Below are positions 55,187-63,774 of a DNA stretch of 64,000 nt, one piece after another. Source of the stretch: Lactifluus volemus (taxonomy: Eukaryota > Basidiomycota > Agaricomycetes > Russulales > Russulaceae); contig WTXI01000012.1 in NCBI GenBank assembly GCA_022376515.1, positions 186,001 to 250,000 on the forward strand, given 5' to 3'. The notes beneath the pieces were generated by a model that made no database searches, had not been told where the DNA came from, and worked only from the letters and a program-made list of their open reading frames with translations. The translations under genes and the position numbers were made by a program. The number at the start of each line of letters is the position of its first letter. Position 1 is the stretch's first letter.

Positions 55187-55704
55187 TGTTACGGCTCGAC
55201 TAGGGCTGGGTCCCAACTAGGGTTCAAGAGTTCTGATCTCTCCTAAGATCTAGGTTCAGGGTCACGCAAGGTGACGACGCGCAGAACCCTGTGGTGTTGT
55301 AGCACAACCACCAAGCTTCGACGGCCCTACTAGGGCGTATAGGAGGGTAAGAGAAGAGAAGGGAAAATAGAGGGGAGTTCTTTGTTCACTCAGGAGAGGG
55401 TGAAACGAGTCGATTGGAGTCAAAGCCGAAGCTGGGGTACAAGCTACCAGCTGAGGCCTACTTATACAATGTACGCTAATTGTTCTACCAAACTAGGGTG
55501 GACAATAAGCAAGGAGTCAAGACAATAGAACGCGAGGACAATAGAGACTCGGAACAATAACACTGGACTAACTGGGACAGACAATAGCACAATCAGAACA
55601 ATAGAACAGTCAGCACAATAGAGACAACGTGGACGGGACGTCATCAGGATGAGTAAGATGGTCACGGAAAGCATAGGGTCCAACGTGTCCTGCATTCTGT
55701 AACA
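55187..55704 (-). repeat. LTR, right copy (5' LTR, promoter-bearing)
   Basis: 518 bp. In element orientation it runs from 55704 to 55187. A TATA box (tataag) lies at 55466-55461, and the predicted start of transcription is at about 55433, which would give U3 of about 271 bp and R-U5 of about 247 bp. Nearly identical to the left LTR (three differences). Confidence 0.97.
55461..55466 (-). promoter_or_regulatory. TATA box of the retrotransposon
   Basis: tataag on the minus strand, 33 nt before the A at 55433. That A begins the 12-nt segment complementary to the primer site, a spacing normal for TATA to transcription start. The identical motif is in the left LTR at 48216-48211. Confidence 0.65.
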
Positions 55705-55709
55705 AGTCT
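55705..55709. repeat. Target-site duplication AGTCT (right copy)
   Basis: Exact repeat of 47932-47936, directly after the LTR end taaca at 55704. Confidence 0.9.
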
Positions 55710-55880
55710 CGTCTTTGGTACTCATTATCAGCACGTGATTTTTTTAGGAATGCGTGCTTTGATTCGTTGAAGAAGTCGACGGGAAGGTCAAACAATACAG
55801 GACCATCTTTCCCTGCTACGACAGGAATTCCTCGTACATGCTACTGTCACCACTGAGGTGGCCGTCCTTTAAATGCGGAA
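55710..55880 (+). pseudogene. NLR3 continuation after the retrotransposon
   Basis: The interrupted intron ends at tttttttag (about 55748). The next exon has EEVDGKVKQYR and then, after a frame change, LRQEFLVHATVTTEVAVL, matching the [19 protein letters not shown] ... ATVLQM segment of NLR2 (6395-6515). A TAA stands where the paralogue has CAG before ATG CGG. No NACHT sequence follows, so the pseudogene ends here. Confidence 0.75.
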
Positions 55881-56106
55881 GGACGTGAAAAGAGTAAAAA
55901 CACAGCGACCGGACGCGTAAAAGAAATTTGATGAACCATCATATCAAAGGGGGAACCTGACGCGTGCAAGCGGCCACTTGGCTAGTCATCCAGTGGTCCG
56001 AAAGACCGAAAAACAATGCTTTATAGCAGGCCAGATTTACCTACGGGCCTCGAGTCAACCCTCGGAGGAATCTGAACAATCTGGCTGAGTACATACACAA
56101 TGTGGC

Positions 56107-56907
56107 TCAGACAAGGAATGTCTGCCAATATTCCTTGGCAAGGCTTTTGAACGCAATGAAACGCTGAAAAGCAACTCGCCTATACTCCAGCGTCTTCATG
56201 CCTTCACCACTTGAACGTCTGGGTCCTAAAGACGTAACACACCTGACAACCTTGGTTGGAGTTTCAGGGTATTGGCCGGTCACAACTGCGATGCTGAGTG
56301 CTTGAGTAACTGGGACCAAATAGAAGGTGGGTCGCGTGCCATCCATGATGATGCAGGGAATTGTCATGGCATCCAGGGTGGGAAGTCCGCTAATCTTCCG
56401 TCTCCTGTTGTTATACTGATATGCAGCAATCGCATCTGCAATTATTTGTGGTTCAGGTCGTTGTGACAGATCGAATATGGACTTGTCCTGTTGCAAAACA
56501 AGTAAGACCATTGGTTGTCGAACGACCAAACAAACATCCATTGTTGCGAGGGTGTCTTCACCGCAGATCGTCAGCGGGATCATGAATTGCGTGCTTAGGC
56601 ACAGTCCCCGCTCTACGTATCCGAGGATGTGGAGGGTCTCCCGAGCGAAGTCATCGATGAAGCTTTCAAGACCACCACCATCGGTGGCCAAGTCAAGGTG
56701 TGTGAAATATTGGAAAATGTCGTCAGCGACATCGACCGCATCGATCTTGGAGTTGATGAGTAAAGGATCTATATCGTCTAAGGGCGGTGTTGTGTTCCCA
56801 CGAAAGAATTCCTGTGGCGACTGAGCAATCACAGTAATGTTATACGCGATCAGCTCGTAATCACTCCAACCGTTGATTGACTTTGCAGATCGGATGAGGT
56901 TGGCCAT
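56107..56907 (-). CDS. Orphan protein of 266 residues, possible restriction-endonuclease-like fold
   Basis: Uninterrupted frame. The start ATG at 56907 (MANLIRSAKS) is conserved in the decayed copy at 39981; a longer frame to 56937 is not. I know no name for the family. A helix-rich N-terminus (LIAYNITVIAQSPQEFF, LESFIDDFARETLHILGYV) is followed by beta strands TLATMDVCLVVRQPMVLLVLQQDKSI, then a helix PEPQIIADAIAAYQYNNRRR and strands MTIPCIIMDGTRPTFYLVPVT (all given in parts). The layout helix, acidic residue, strand, D in MDVC, strand, QxDK, helix resembles PD-(D/E)XK nucleases. That is an inference from pattern only. It lies in the same order and orientation relative to an F-box gene as its decayed copy. 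Confidence 0.72.
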   Translation of the reverse strand: MANLIRSAKSINGWSDYELIAYNITVIAQSPQEFFRGNTTPPLDDIDPLLINSKIDAVDVADDIFQYFTHLDLATDGGGLESFIDDFARETLHILGYVERGLCLSTQFMIPLTICGEDTLATMDVCLVVRQPMVLLVLQQDKSIFDLSQRPEPQIIADAIAAYQYNNRRRKISGLPTLDAMTIPCIIMDGTRPTFYLVPVTQALSIAVVTGQYPETPTKVVRCVTSLGPRRSSGEGMKTLEYRRVAFQRFIAFKSLAKEYWQTFLV

Positions 56908-57370
56908 TATCAGTCTTGTGGCAAATCGAAAGAGCAACCAGATATGTAGAGTAGTATCCTCACGACTATGAGTGAACTTCTCTCACCTGGTTGCGTCTTA
57001 CTTGGCAGCTGGCAGTCAGGGGTCAGTAAGTTAGGCTCGATTTAACATTGTGTGCTTTGAATTACAGATCTTTGCAGATGTTTGGAGCCACGTGACAAAG
57101 CTGGGTCACATCATCTGAGGACTATGTCACGGTCCCCACTCCATCGGCTTCTTTCAACACAGGGAACGTCAATACAATGCCTCATACTGTCGTGTCAAGC
57201 TCAGTGGGGCATTGCATACGACATGTTGACGAGATGGGAGGAGATCCCGAGTAGTCTGGTACCGACTCTGGTTCAGTTCAATGTATAGTTGTCAGAGAGC
57301 ACTCGTTGACTGGTAAAGTTTATTAGATGTGGATGGTTATGTATACGCCACTAGCTCTTAACGATACCTG
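56908..57370. other. Intergenic, no gene recognised
   Basis: Flank shared in part with the region before 39981 (both carry the ttcactcatagtcgtga phrase, here inverted at about 56966-56986). Nothing else supported. Confidence 0.5.
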
Positions 57371-58655
57371 CCTTAAACAAACAACAGTCCGATAACATCA
57401 CACTTCAGAGTATCAACATTGTCCTCGGCCCGGTGACGAACATGGGACAGGTTGTCCAAGGCGGGCGGAATTGGAAAGGAGTCGGCGTTGACCCTTTCTT
57501 GACTGGTGTTGGTTCGTATGAGGATATCCTCGAGATTCAATATGCGGGTGCTCAGACGCGCGCAAAGCACTTCATCAACAAGTAAGTGCGATTCATTCAC
57601 CGGGAGTTTAAGCCAACGGACTTTGACGGGCTTCAACGCGCGACTCGGCACAGTGAACAGGAGATCGAGCGCATACAGGGGAATTCGAATGTGGACTACC
57701 GGACGGAGCACGAGATTTACGTTCTTGCGTAGTGTGGCCGACCTGACCTCGGTCATGTGCTCCTTCAACCTCGTCAACGGAACTTGCGCCTGCCAGAACA
57801 ACCGTACACCCTAAACGGCATTCTGAAGCAAGAGTTCCAAGGTTTCGTGATGTCAGCGACAGAATCCGCGGTCAACGCGATGTATGGGTCGGACATGACC
57901 ATGCCCTGCAACACCACGTTCAACTGGCACGAGCTATTTTGGTGCGAATCTCACCGAGTCCGTGCTTAACGGGACCATCCCAGAGGCACACGGAGACGAC
58001 ATGGCGACACGCATCATCGCGCCGTGGTACCTCCTCGAATAGGACTCTCCAGATTACCCTAAAACGAACTTCAACGCGTGGAAGCCGCTCGAAGAGGCGA
58101 CGAACGGGCACATCTACGTACAAGATGACCACTGAAAGTTCGTGCGGGAGATTGGCGCCGCGAGCACTGTACTGCTCAAGAACGTGAATGACCGCTCCCG
58201 CCCTATTACGGGACCGAACGAGTTCAGCGACCAAGGTGGTGTGGACGGCATTTTGGCTATGGGAGACAAACTTGGCGGGGGGCAAGCCTGGCCCACAGGT
58301 AATCAGCGCCTCCACAGCGCTCTGGCTGCTCCGCCTAGCGTTCAACGTATCTGTCAGGGTGCAGAATATCGGACGCGTCGCGGTGCGTTTGTCTCTCTTG
58401 TTAAAATGGGGGATACGTGCAGATTCCGTAGGCGTACTTGTATTTCCCCGTTCTCGCTGGAGAGCCTCCATCTGTCCTTCGCGGCTTCACGGACGTGGAG
58501 CTGTAGCCGGGCGCGTCGCGGACCGTCACACTCACACCCTCTATGTACGACCTGTCGATCTGGGACGTCGTGTCACAGTCGTGGATACATACCCTGGCAC
58601 GTACTCCCTTTCTATCGGAACGGGTAGTCGGGGTTTCGGACTCTCTAGTCGATTG
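57371..58655 (+). pseudogene. GH3 beta-glucosidase pseudogene
   Basis: Remains of a family 3 glycoside hydrolase. Ordered fragments are: INIVLGPVTNMGQVVQGGRNWKGVGVDPFL (57405-57500, in parts), AKHFINN, the TEHEIYVL and MCSFNLVNGTCACQNN region (57700-57800), LNGILKQEFQGFVMS, MTMPCNTTFN, then VLNGTIPEAHGDDMATRIIA, KTNFNAWKPLDEATNGH and REIGAASTVLLKNVND (58070-58190). C-terminal fibronectin-like parts survive (FNVSVRVQN; LSIWDVVSQSW; TGSRGFGLS). The nucleophile motif reads MSATESAV instead of the usual MSDW, so the catalytic Asp is lost. Frames shift repeatedly, and the N-terminus and several middle segments are missing. Functional relatives degrade cello-oligosaccharides outside the cell. Confidence 0.88.
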
Positions 58656-59144
58656 AGATCGCCTTTTTTTGTTCTTCGTTTCTCTCTTTTCGGTTGAACT
58701 CTCGTCTTTGACTTTGTTTTGAAAGTGAACTTCATCAGCAAATCGTGCAAAAACATTTTCACTTCATTTGTGCTATGGATTGTCTGTAAAACAACTTCTT
58801 TCTCGGCCTTTTTAGTTTTTTTATTTTTGAAAATACAGCAGAAACCAACTTTTGGGATAATTCTAGGTTAAGTTACTTTCAAATAATACTTTGCGCTTTT
58901 TGCTACTTTCTCGCCTTTTCTGGCTCGTTCAAGCGAGCCCAAAAACGTTTAGTGCGAGTTTCCTAATGTTACGATATCTGGTGTTCAGATATGATTATTT
59001 CGTGTGACATGCAGTGATTTGAACATTGATTTGGTTTAATACACTCCGGGAGCGATCAAGGGCTTGATGTGATGCGGAGGAATTCTAACATGAGGGCTGA
59101 GGGTCGCCGGTGTTCATCATACATACCACTGTATTGGCAGCTAA
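58656..59144. other. AT-rich intergenic stretch
   Basis: T-rich sequence with no gene. The last 35 bp before the tRNA-like gene (accactgtattggcagctaa) recur beside the two other tRNA-like copies. Confidence 0.5.
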
Positions 59145-59225
59145 CCTTTGGTAGCTCAACTGGTAGAGCATGGGACTATAAAACAGAACATCCCAAGGTT
59201 GCTGGTTCAATTCCAGTCCGAAGGA
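59145..59225 (+). tRNA. tRNA-Tyr-like gene 1, short intron, anticodon ATA
   Basis: Acceptor arms cctttgg (59145-59151) and ccgaagg (59218-59224) pair, with A73 following. D-arm gctc/gagc, anticodon stem tggga/tccca and T-arm gctgg/ccagt are present; A-box tagctcaactgg and B-box ggttcaattcc fit Pol III promoters. C1-G72 and A73 are eukaryotic Tyr identity elements. The anticodon triplet after T33 is ATA (59178-59180), where tRNA-Tyr has GTA. The loop has only about 8 extra bases, shorter than the 15-nt intron of the other two copies. A T-run (ttttttat) lies about 30 nt downstream. It may be a degenerate copy. Confidence 0.6.
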
Positions 59226-60427
59226 AATACTTGTCTCTACCTAAACGGAGAGAATTTTTTATATTGGCGGCCCGGTTTCGCCACCAGGTACAGCTGAGAC
59301 CACGACGGATGAGCATCTGCACGACACATCAAACTGAGCTATAAGACATCTCTTCGACCTATATCATATTATATGGGGCCGTCAAATTTCCATGATTTTC
59401 AGAGGGATGAGGCAGCAACGGCCACGCACGAGGAAAAGGAGATGGCGGGGCAACGAAAAGCCTTTTCTGGACACGGCTTCTGAAATCCAGGGGTAAAATT
59501 CATCATCTTGTCCATGCGGCTGCATACACCCTATCCACTACCTCATGCTGAATGTACTCCAAGGAGAACGGGCGAGTTAAAAAAGGGCGTAAAGAGGACG
59601 CCAAAGAGGGGCAGAGGGACGTGCGCAGGAATACTTGGAGATGGAAATCTTGAGACAAAGCGTAGGAATGTTACGAGCCAAATATTAGATCGAACGAGAC
59701 AAAAGAGCCAAGCTTAGAACTTATAAGAAAAGCAGATGAGAATGATCCAAATTGATGTGTGATTTATTGGATGCTCTTCCAGGCCATTGAGCTTTATTTA
59801 CTCAAGACATCAGGGTATGGTATGATATGCAAGAGTATAAGGGAAGCAGAGAAAATGGTATGGTTGGCAAAAGCATGTAAGATTTTGGCTGTAAGGACAC
59901 TGCGTCGGGCTGCTCGGGCACCCCCGATGGACTTGAGCCTCGCGTAACCACGCTCGATAGTCCAAAAATGGGGCTGGTGGAATTGGCAAAACGCGATCCA
60001 ACCGCCATCTCATAGCAGCAGTCATAAAAGGAACATCTGAAAGGAGTTAAGAGGTGCAAGTCATCAAGCAAAGTAAGAAGTCCAAAGAGGGTATTATTGA
60101 GGCTCCAGCAGCGGGTAATACCTGGTATGTATAGATGAGTGTGTTTGAGGCGTTGCTTGGAAAGTTTCGATCTGGTTGAAGTCGGTTGAGGTTGAGGTAG
60201 TCGAAAATGGGTCAAAGTTGGGGTAGATGCGGTGTCCAAGTCAAGGCAGACGCAGAGTCCACATTACAATGCGCAATGGCATCACAAATGTCACATCATA
60301 TTGCATTGCGCTCGTGCAAGATAAGTTCTTTATTCACCATAAAGCATGGTGGACTAATAGATGGGAATTGTAGACAACATTGAGCTCTGATGGAACAAAA
60401 ATGGATGGCACTTACCTTTGCCGTCAT
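59226..60427. other. Intergenic, no gene recognised
   Basis: About 1.2 kb. Frames on the minus strand (59802-60239) have no known domain. The 60350-60425 part is the 3' flank of F-box gene 3 and shares phrases (attgtagacaacattga) with the flank of F-box gene 1 near 37385-37400. Confidence 0.4.
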
Positions 60428-61891
60428 TTACTTATACCGCGACAACTCCTCCAAGTAATGGACAGTGACAGGGCGATTTAAACACTGACGTGCGGCTATA
60501 AATCGTCCAATGTCTTTCTGCTCCGATCCAGATCCCGGTGGAAGATACTTTTCCTGTAGGTAAAGATCGCCCAATGCCGGTAATACCCTTGTCGCTGATT
60601 CCCCACTGAGCCCTTCCAGCGCCGACACGATGCATGGCTGCATCCTGCGAGATATCTGCAGGGTCTGGACAGAAGAAAACAGGTGGAAAAGTTCCAGCCA
60701 TTTGGCGTCGTCTATGTCAGCTTGCACGCATGTCCGCCGCCCCTCAATATCGAGTTTTTTGACGCCGGACAGCAGGAACGAAAAGTGGGCGCATATTTGT
60801 GCCATACACGGGAGTTGCAAACTTGCATCGTTGCATCGGATTGTCGAAAAGAATCCGTCGCGACTTGTTTTCATTGTTGGAAGAAGCCTGAGCTCTAGTT
60901 GACCAAAGCCGAGGACCATCTCCGCGCGATTGTATGACATGAGTGTTGGTGAATGATCGATGAACTGAGCAAGGTTTTGTATGTCAAGGATGGGAAGATT
61001 GGAGAGTGCTAAATCGAAGAGCGATATATCGACGTTTTTGAGTACGGGAGCGTCGATTTGGGCTACGATGTACTCCAAGTACCTGCTGTCACCGTGGAAC
61101 TCGAAGTTGGTGAGAGAGGGGAGGACGGTGCGTGTCAGTGGGGAGGGTCCTTCGGTTCTTCGATCAATGCGGGGGCGAAAAGCCAGACAATCGAGACTGA
61201 AACTGATGCGAAGGTTCGTGAGCCTATTCAAAGCACAGATGCAGGTTGCCATCGCCTCAGGTGAAATGAAACCACCATGCGGGATTCGCTGAAGGGAGAG
61301 ATCGACAAGGTCATTTGAGGACGAAAGAAGTTGGGGTAATGTCGGAAGTGAAATGCACCGCAAAAAGAGTGTCTTTAGGCGTGGGGCGGATCCACCTAAA
61401 AAAGTACTGGGAAGCACCGGCGGATTATTATCATTCACCGAATCTGTCGCAAGAGAAAGGCGTTCCAGTGCCGGAAATGGCTCCGGCATCAACGCGACTA
61501 TATGCTTCCGTGGTATTCTAAGGAGCGAAACCTTGCGTACGCGGTCGCGGTGCTCGAGGGCAGCAAAGATGTTATTGTCCAAGCGGTATGACAATATTTC
61601 AATAGGCAGGGGGGGCCAGACATCCAACGTCTCCCTCACAGGAGTATGTTCTGTACAGGAAAGGCACAGATTGAGACGATGTGGGGACGCAAACACGATG
61701 TATCTCCACCCTTGGCATACGTGCGCAAGCCTATTCCAGTTCTTCGCCCGAGAGTCCGGATAGTCTTCTAATCCCTGGAGGCACAAATCAAAGATATCTA
61801 GGAGAATATCGTCTGGGATCGCATCCATCGTAACACGTGGTGAAATGTGGTCTGCAACGTACACTAAGAGATCATTGCGAGAAGAGCTCAT
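60428..61891 (-). CDS. F-box protein 3 (single exon, 487 residues)
   Basis: Uninterrupted frame from the ATG at 61891 (MSSSRNDLLVYVADHISPRV). The F-box reads MDAIPDDILLDIFDLCLQ, then WNRLAHVCQGWRYIVFASPHRLNL; PVRETLDVWPPLPIEI and a leucine-rich-like region follow, ending RFIAARQCLNRPVTVHYLEELSRYK (in parts). It is paralogous over its full length to the genes at 35941 and 38098. Here the ATG lost in F-box 2 is present. It is a putative SCF adaptor with unknown target. Upstream of it on the same strand is a fragment of EMC8 exon 4, and downstream the orphan gene 56107-56907, the same order as in the plus-strand block. Confidence 0.88.
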   Translation of the reverse strand: MSSSRNDLLVYVADHISPRVTMDAIPDDILLDIFDLCLQGLEDYPDSRAKNWNRLAHVCQGWRYIVFASPHRLNLCLSCTEHTPVRETLDVWPPLPIEILSYRLDNNIFAALEHRDRVRKVSLLRIPRKHIVALMPEPFPALERLSLATDSVNDNNPPVLPSTFLGGSAPRLKTLFLRCISLPTLPQLLSSSNDLVDLSLQRIPHGGFISPEAMATCICALNRLTNLRISFSLDCLAFRPRIDRRTEGPSPLTRTVLPSLTNFEFHGDSRYLEYIVAQIDAPVLKNVDISLFDLALSNLPILDIQNLAQFIDHSPTLMSYNRAEMVLGFGQLELRLLPTMKTSRDGFFSTIRCNDASLQLPCMAQICAHFSFLLSGVKKLDIEGRRTCVQADIDDAKWLELFHLFSSVQTLQISRRMQPCIVSALEGLSGESATRVLPALGDLYLQEKYLPPGSGSEQKDIGRFIAARQCLNRPVTVHYLEELSRYK

Positions 61892-62649
61892 AACTTGAAC
61901 ACGAACCCCGTTTTTGAACCGTGCTTACAGAGTCTGGTCCTTTGGAAATAATGACGCTGCTTTTGATGTACATATGAGGGCCCATCGAAGGATGTGATGA
62001 CAACGAAGGGAGGAGGGTTGATAGGTGGTTATAGGGCCGTTAGACAGAGAGGCTGTGCATGCTGAGCGCTGAAAGCAGTCAACGTGAAGCAATTTTTCTC
62101 ACACGACAGTGTATACCGGCCCGGTCACGGCCGGGTATGTCCAACTTCCTCAGGCTGTCTGGGCTCATCTTGCTCGCCTTTGGGGACAGAGTAGGCCCCT
62201 TCGGCAGAATGTGCTGGCCCAGTGCTGGTTTTTTTTTATTGAAGCATGGCAAGGGCTCGGAAGTAGGTCTTTCTGAAGGAATCAACGAAACACGCCCAAG
62301 TTACGGAGAAGTTGATAGGAAGCCTGAGAGGGAATGAGCTCAATCTAATCTGGCTTGTGGACTGCGTATTGAGGTGTGTATTAGGAAACCACGCTTTCTC
62401 TCGCATATCGTCTAGCAGCATCAGTATCACATCCATTCTGGCGTCGGTTGACCCAGCCTGAAAAAAAGGAGGGGGGTGGGAGGGAGGGTGAAATAGGGGC
62501 GATGGAAGGCGCGTCACTAGAGAAGATGAGGTAACAGCATAAACACGAGGAACTCCTAAAAAAAGGTCATCTCTAACGAGTCCGAAATTAGTGTACCGTA
62601 CGAAGTTCAAACTAAAGGAGAACATAGAAGTACCAACTTGAGTTCACTA
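61892..62649. other. Intergenic between F-box 3 and the EMC8 fragment
   Basis: No gene recognised. Contains the F-box 3 promoter with the duplicated caccgtgcttaca-type flank and a T9 run at 62228. Confidence 0.45.
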
Positions 62650-62822
62650 CCCTATCCCCGCGGCGGAGGCGAGTTGAGCGCTGTCTATACCACACCATTG
62701 CTTAAAATTTGAACGCCCAGTTTCTCCAAGTAATCGTCATAATCGCCAAAGCTCCTCGAGCAGACGACTGTGGCAACGAGGCGCAAGGCGCGAGTGGGGA
62801 TGGTCCTGTCCGTCCTGTCGGA
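62650..62822 (-). pseudogene. Truncated copy of EMC8 exon 4
   Basis: On the minus strand this segment matches EMC8 35195-35347: the codons for RALRLA, LLxxFGDYDDYLEKLGVQILSNGVV and the final NSPPPR (in parts). The Gln of VVQAALN is TAG here (gtatagaca against gtacaggca), and the last codons differ. No earlier exons are present. Together with 37681-37860 it shows EMC8 was duplicated at least twice and eroded at opposite ends. Confidence 0.88.
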
Positions 62823-63220
62823 CCTAAGTTAAGATACACTGCCGGGTGGTCGGAGAGGCGACATAAGGCTGCTCATTGGAAAATGTGATGACACGACCAT
62901 GACGGAGGGAACGAAGGTCTCGTCGGGGTGTGCTCTCGAGACGGTTTGACCCGTAGTCGTGTGCTGGCACGCTTTGTCAGAACTTGGGCTCAAGCGAGTG
63001 TCTCTCTATCTGCCCAGATCCAACATCCAACCAAAGCAGCTGGGATATTTTTCTGATGGTCACATACATAGGTCGAAGAGATGTCTCCGAGTCATAGTTG
63101 CTGCGCAAATGCTCATCGTCAGTCTCAACTGTACCTGGCCAGGCCGGGCCGCCAACCACTCAATATAAAGAAGGCTCTGAGAAGCACACCGCTGTTCATT
63201 TGGGTACAGACAAAAACATT
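62823..63220. other. Intergenic, no gene recognised
   Basis: No coding or RNA feature supported. Confidence 0.4.
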
Positions 63221-63308
63221 TCCTTCGGACTGGAATCGAACCAGTAACCTTGGGATATCACAGATGCCCTGTTATAGTCCCATGCTCTTCCAGTTGAGCT
63301 ACCAAAGG
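63221..63308 (-). tRNA. tRNA-Tyr-like gene 2, 15-nt intron, anticodon ATA
   Basis: On the minus strand, acceptor cctttgg/ccgaagg plus A73, D-arm gctc/gagc, anticodon stem tggga/tccca, T-arm actgg/ccagt, perfect B-box ggttcgattcc. The anticodon loop starts C-T-ATA-A (anticodon 63275-63273) and carries about 15 extra bases at the usual intron position after base 37, as in all eukaryotic tRNA-Tyr genes. A T5 terminator follows at 63216-63212. C1-G72 supports Tyr identity. The ATA anticodon (expected GTA) is the unusual point. Confidence 0.72.
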
Positions 63309-63499
63309 TTGACTGTCAATACAGTGGTATGATCGAGGAACTAGATGCATGTGGTAAAAATTGCCTATTGTACCACACCATCATGATTTGGAAGAATAGG
63401 AGACGCGTCAATAAACAGTTCGTACTCCTCACCGACAGCACTGGCAGTTTGTACCGAAAACAAAAATGACGATGATCCATTTGAACAGATAAAAAGATT

Positions 63500-63587
63500 T
63501 CCTTCGGACTGGAGTTGAACCAGAAACCTTGGGATGCCACAGATGTTCTGTTATAGTCCCATGCTCTTCCGATTGAGCTACCGAAGG
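63500..63587 (-). tRNA. tRNA-Tyr-like gene 3, 15-nt intron, anticodon ATA
   Basis: Perfect acceptor ccttcgg/ccgaagg and A73. D-arm gctc/gagc; anticodon stem tggga/tccca; T-arm tctgg/ccagt with one mismatch; B-box ggttcaactcc. The loop reads CTATAA, then an intron of about 15 nt that can form a small hairpin (cagaacatctg), then A. Anticodon ATA at 63554-63552. T5 terminator at 63495-63491. The 5' flank (ctgtaatggcagttaa) matches the flanks of copies 1 and 2, so these genes were duplicated with surrounding DNA. Confidence 0.7.
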
Positions 63588-63774
63588 TTAACTGCCATTA
63601 CAGTAGCACGAATGATGACTTCTATGTTTCTCACGTGACTCACATATGGGTCGAGGCGTCAAGCTGTCTCAACCTTACTGTTACTCCATCAAAGTCTTAT
63701 ACAAATTGCATATTAAAACAAACCGAGTACAACAACGCCTGTTGCACAGAATAATCTCAGGGATATGTGAATCA

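Larger units (their letters stand above)
47937..55704 (-). mobile_element. Full-length chromodomain Ty3/gypsy LTR retrotransposon (7,768 bp)
   Basis: Element transcribed on the minus strand. It has 518-bp LTRs at both ends, termini TGTTAC...GTAACA, and a 5-bp target duplication. The internal order, in its own direction, is: self-priming-type primer site, Gag with a CCHC knuckle, protease (LLDSGAT), reverse transcriptase (WYLDDFLI), RNase H (LEVDAS ... NYDIHDRELLA), integrase (HHCC and D,D,E core), chromodomain, a long extra C-terminus, then a polypurine tract. LTRs differ at three positions, all transitions. The coding region has several single-base frame breaks, at least some in homopolymers. 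It lies in an intron of a decayed NLR. Confidence 0.97.
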
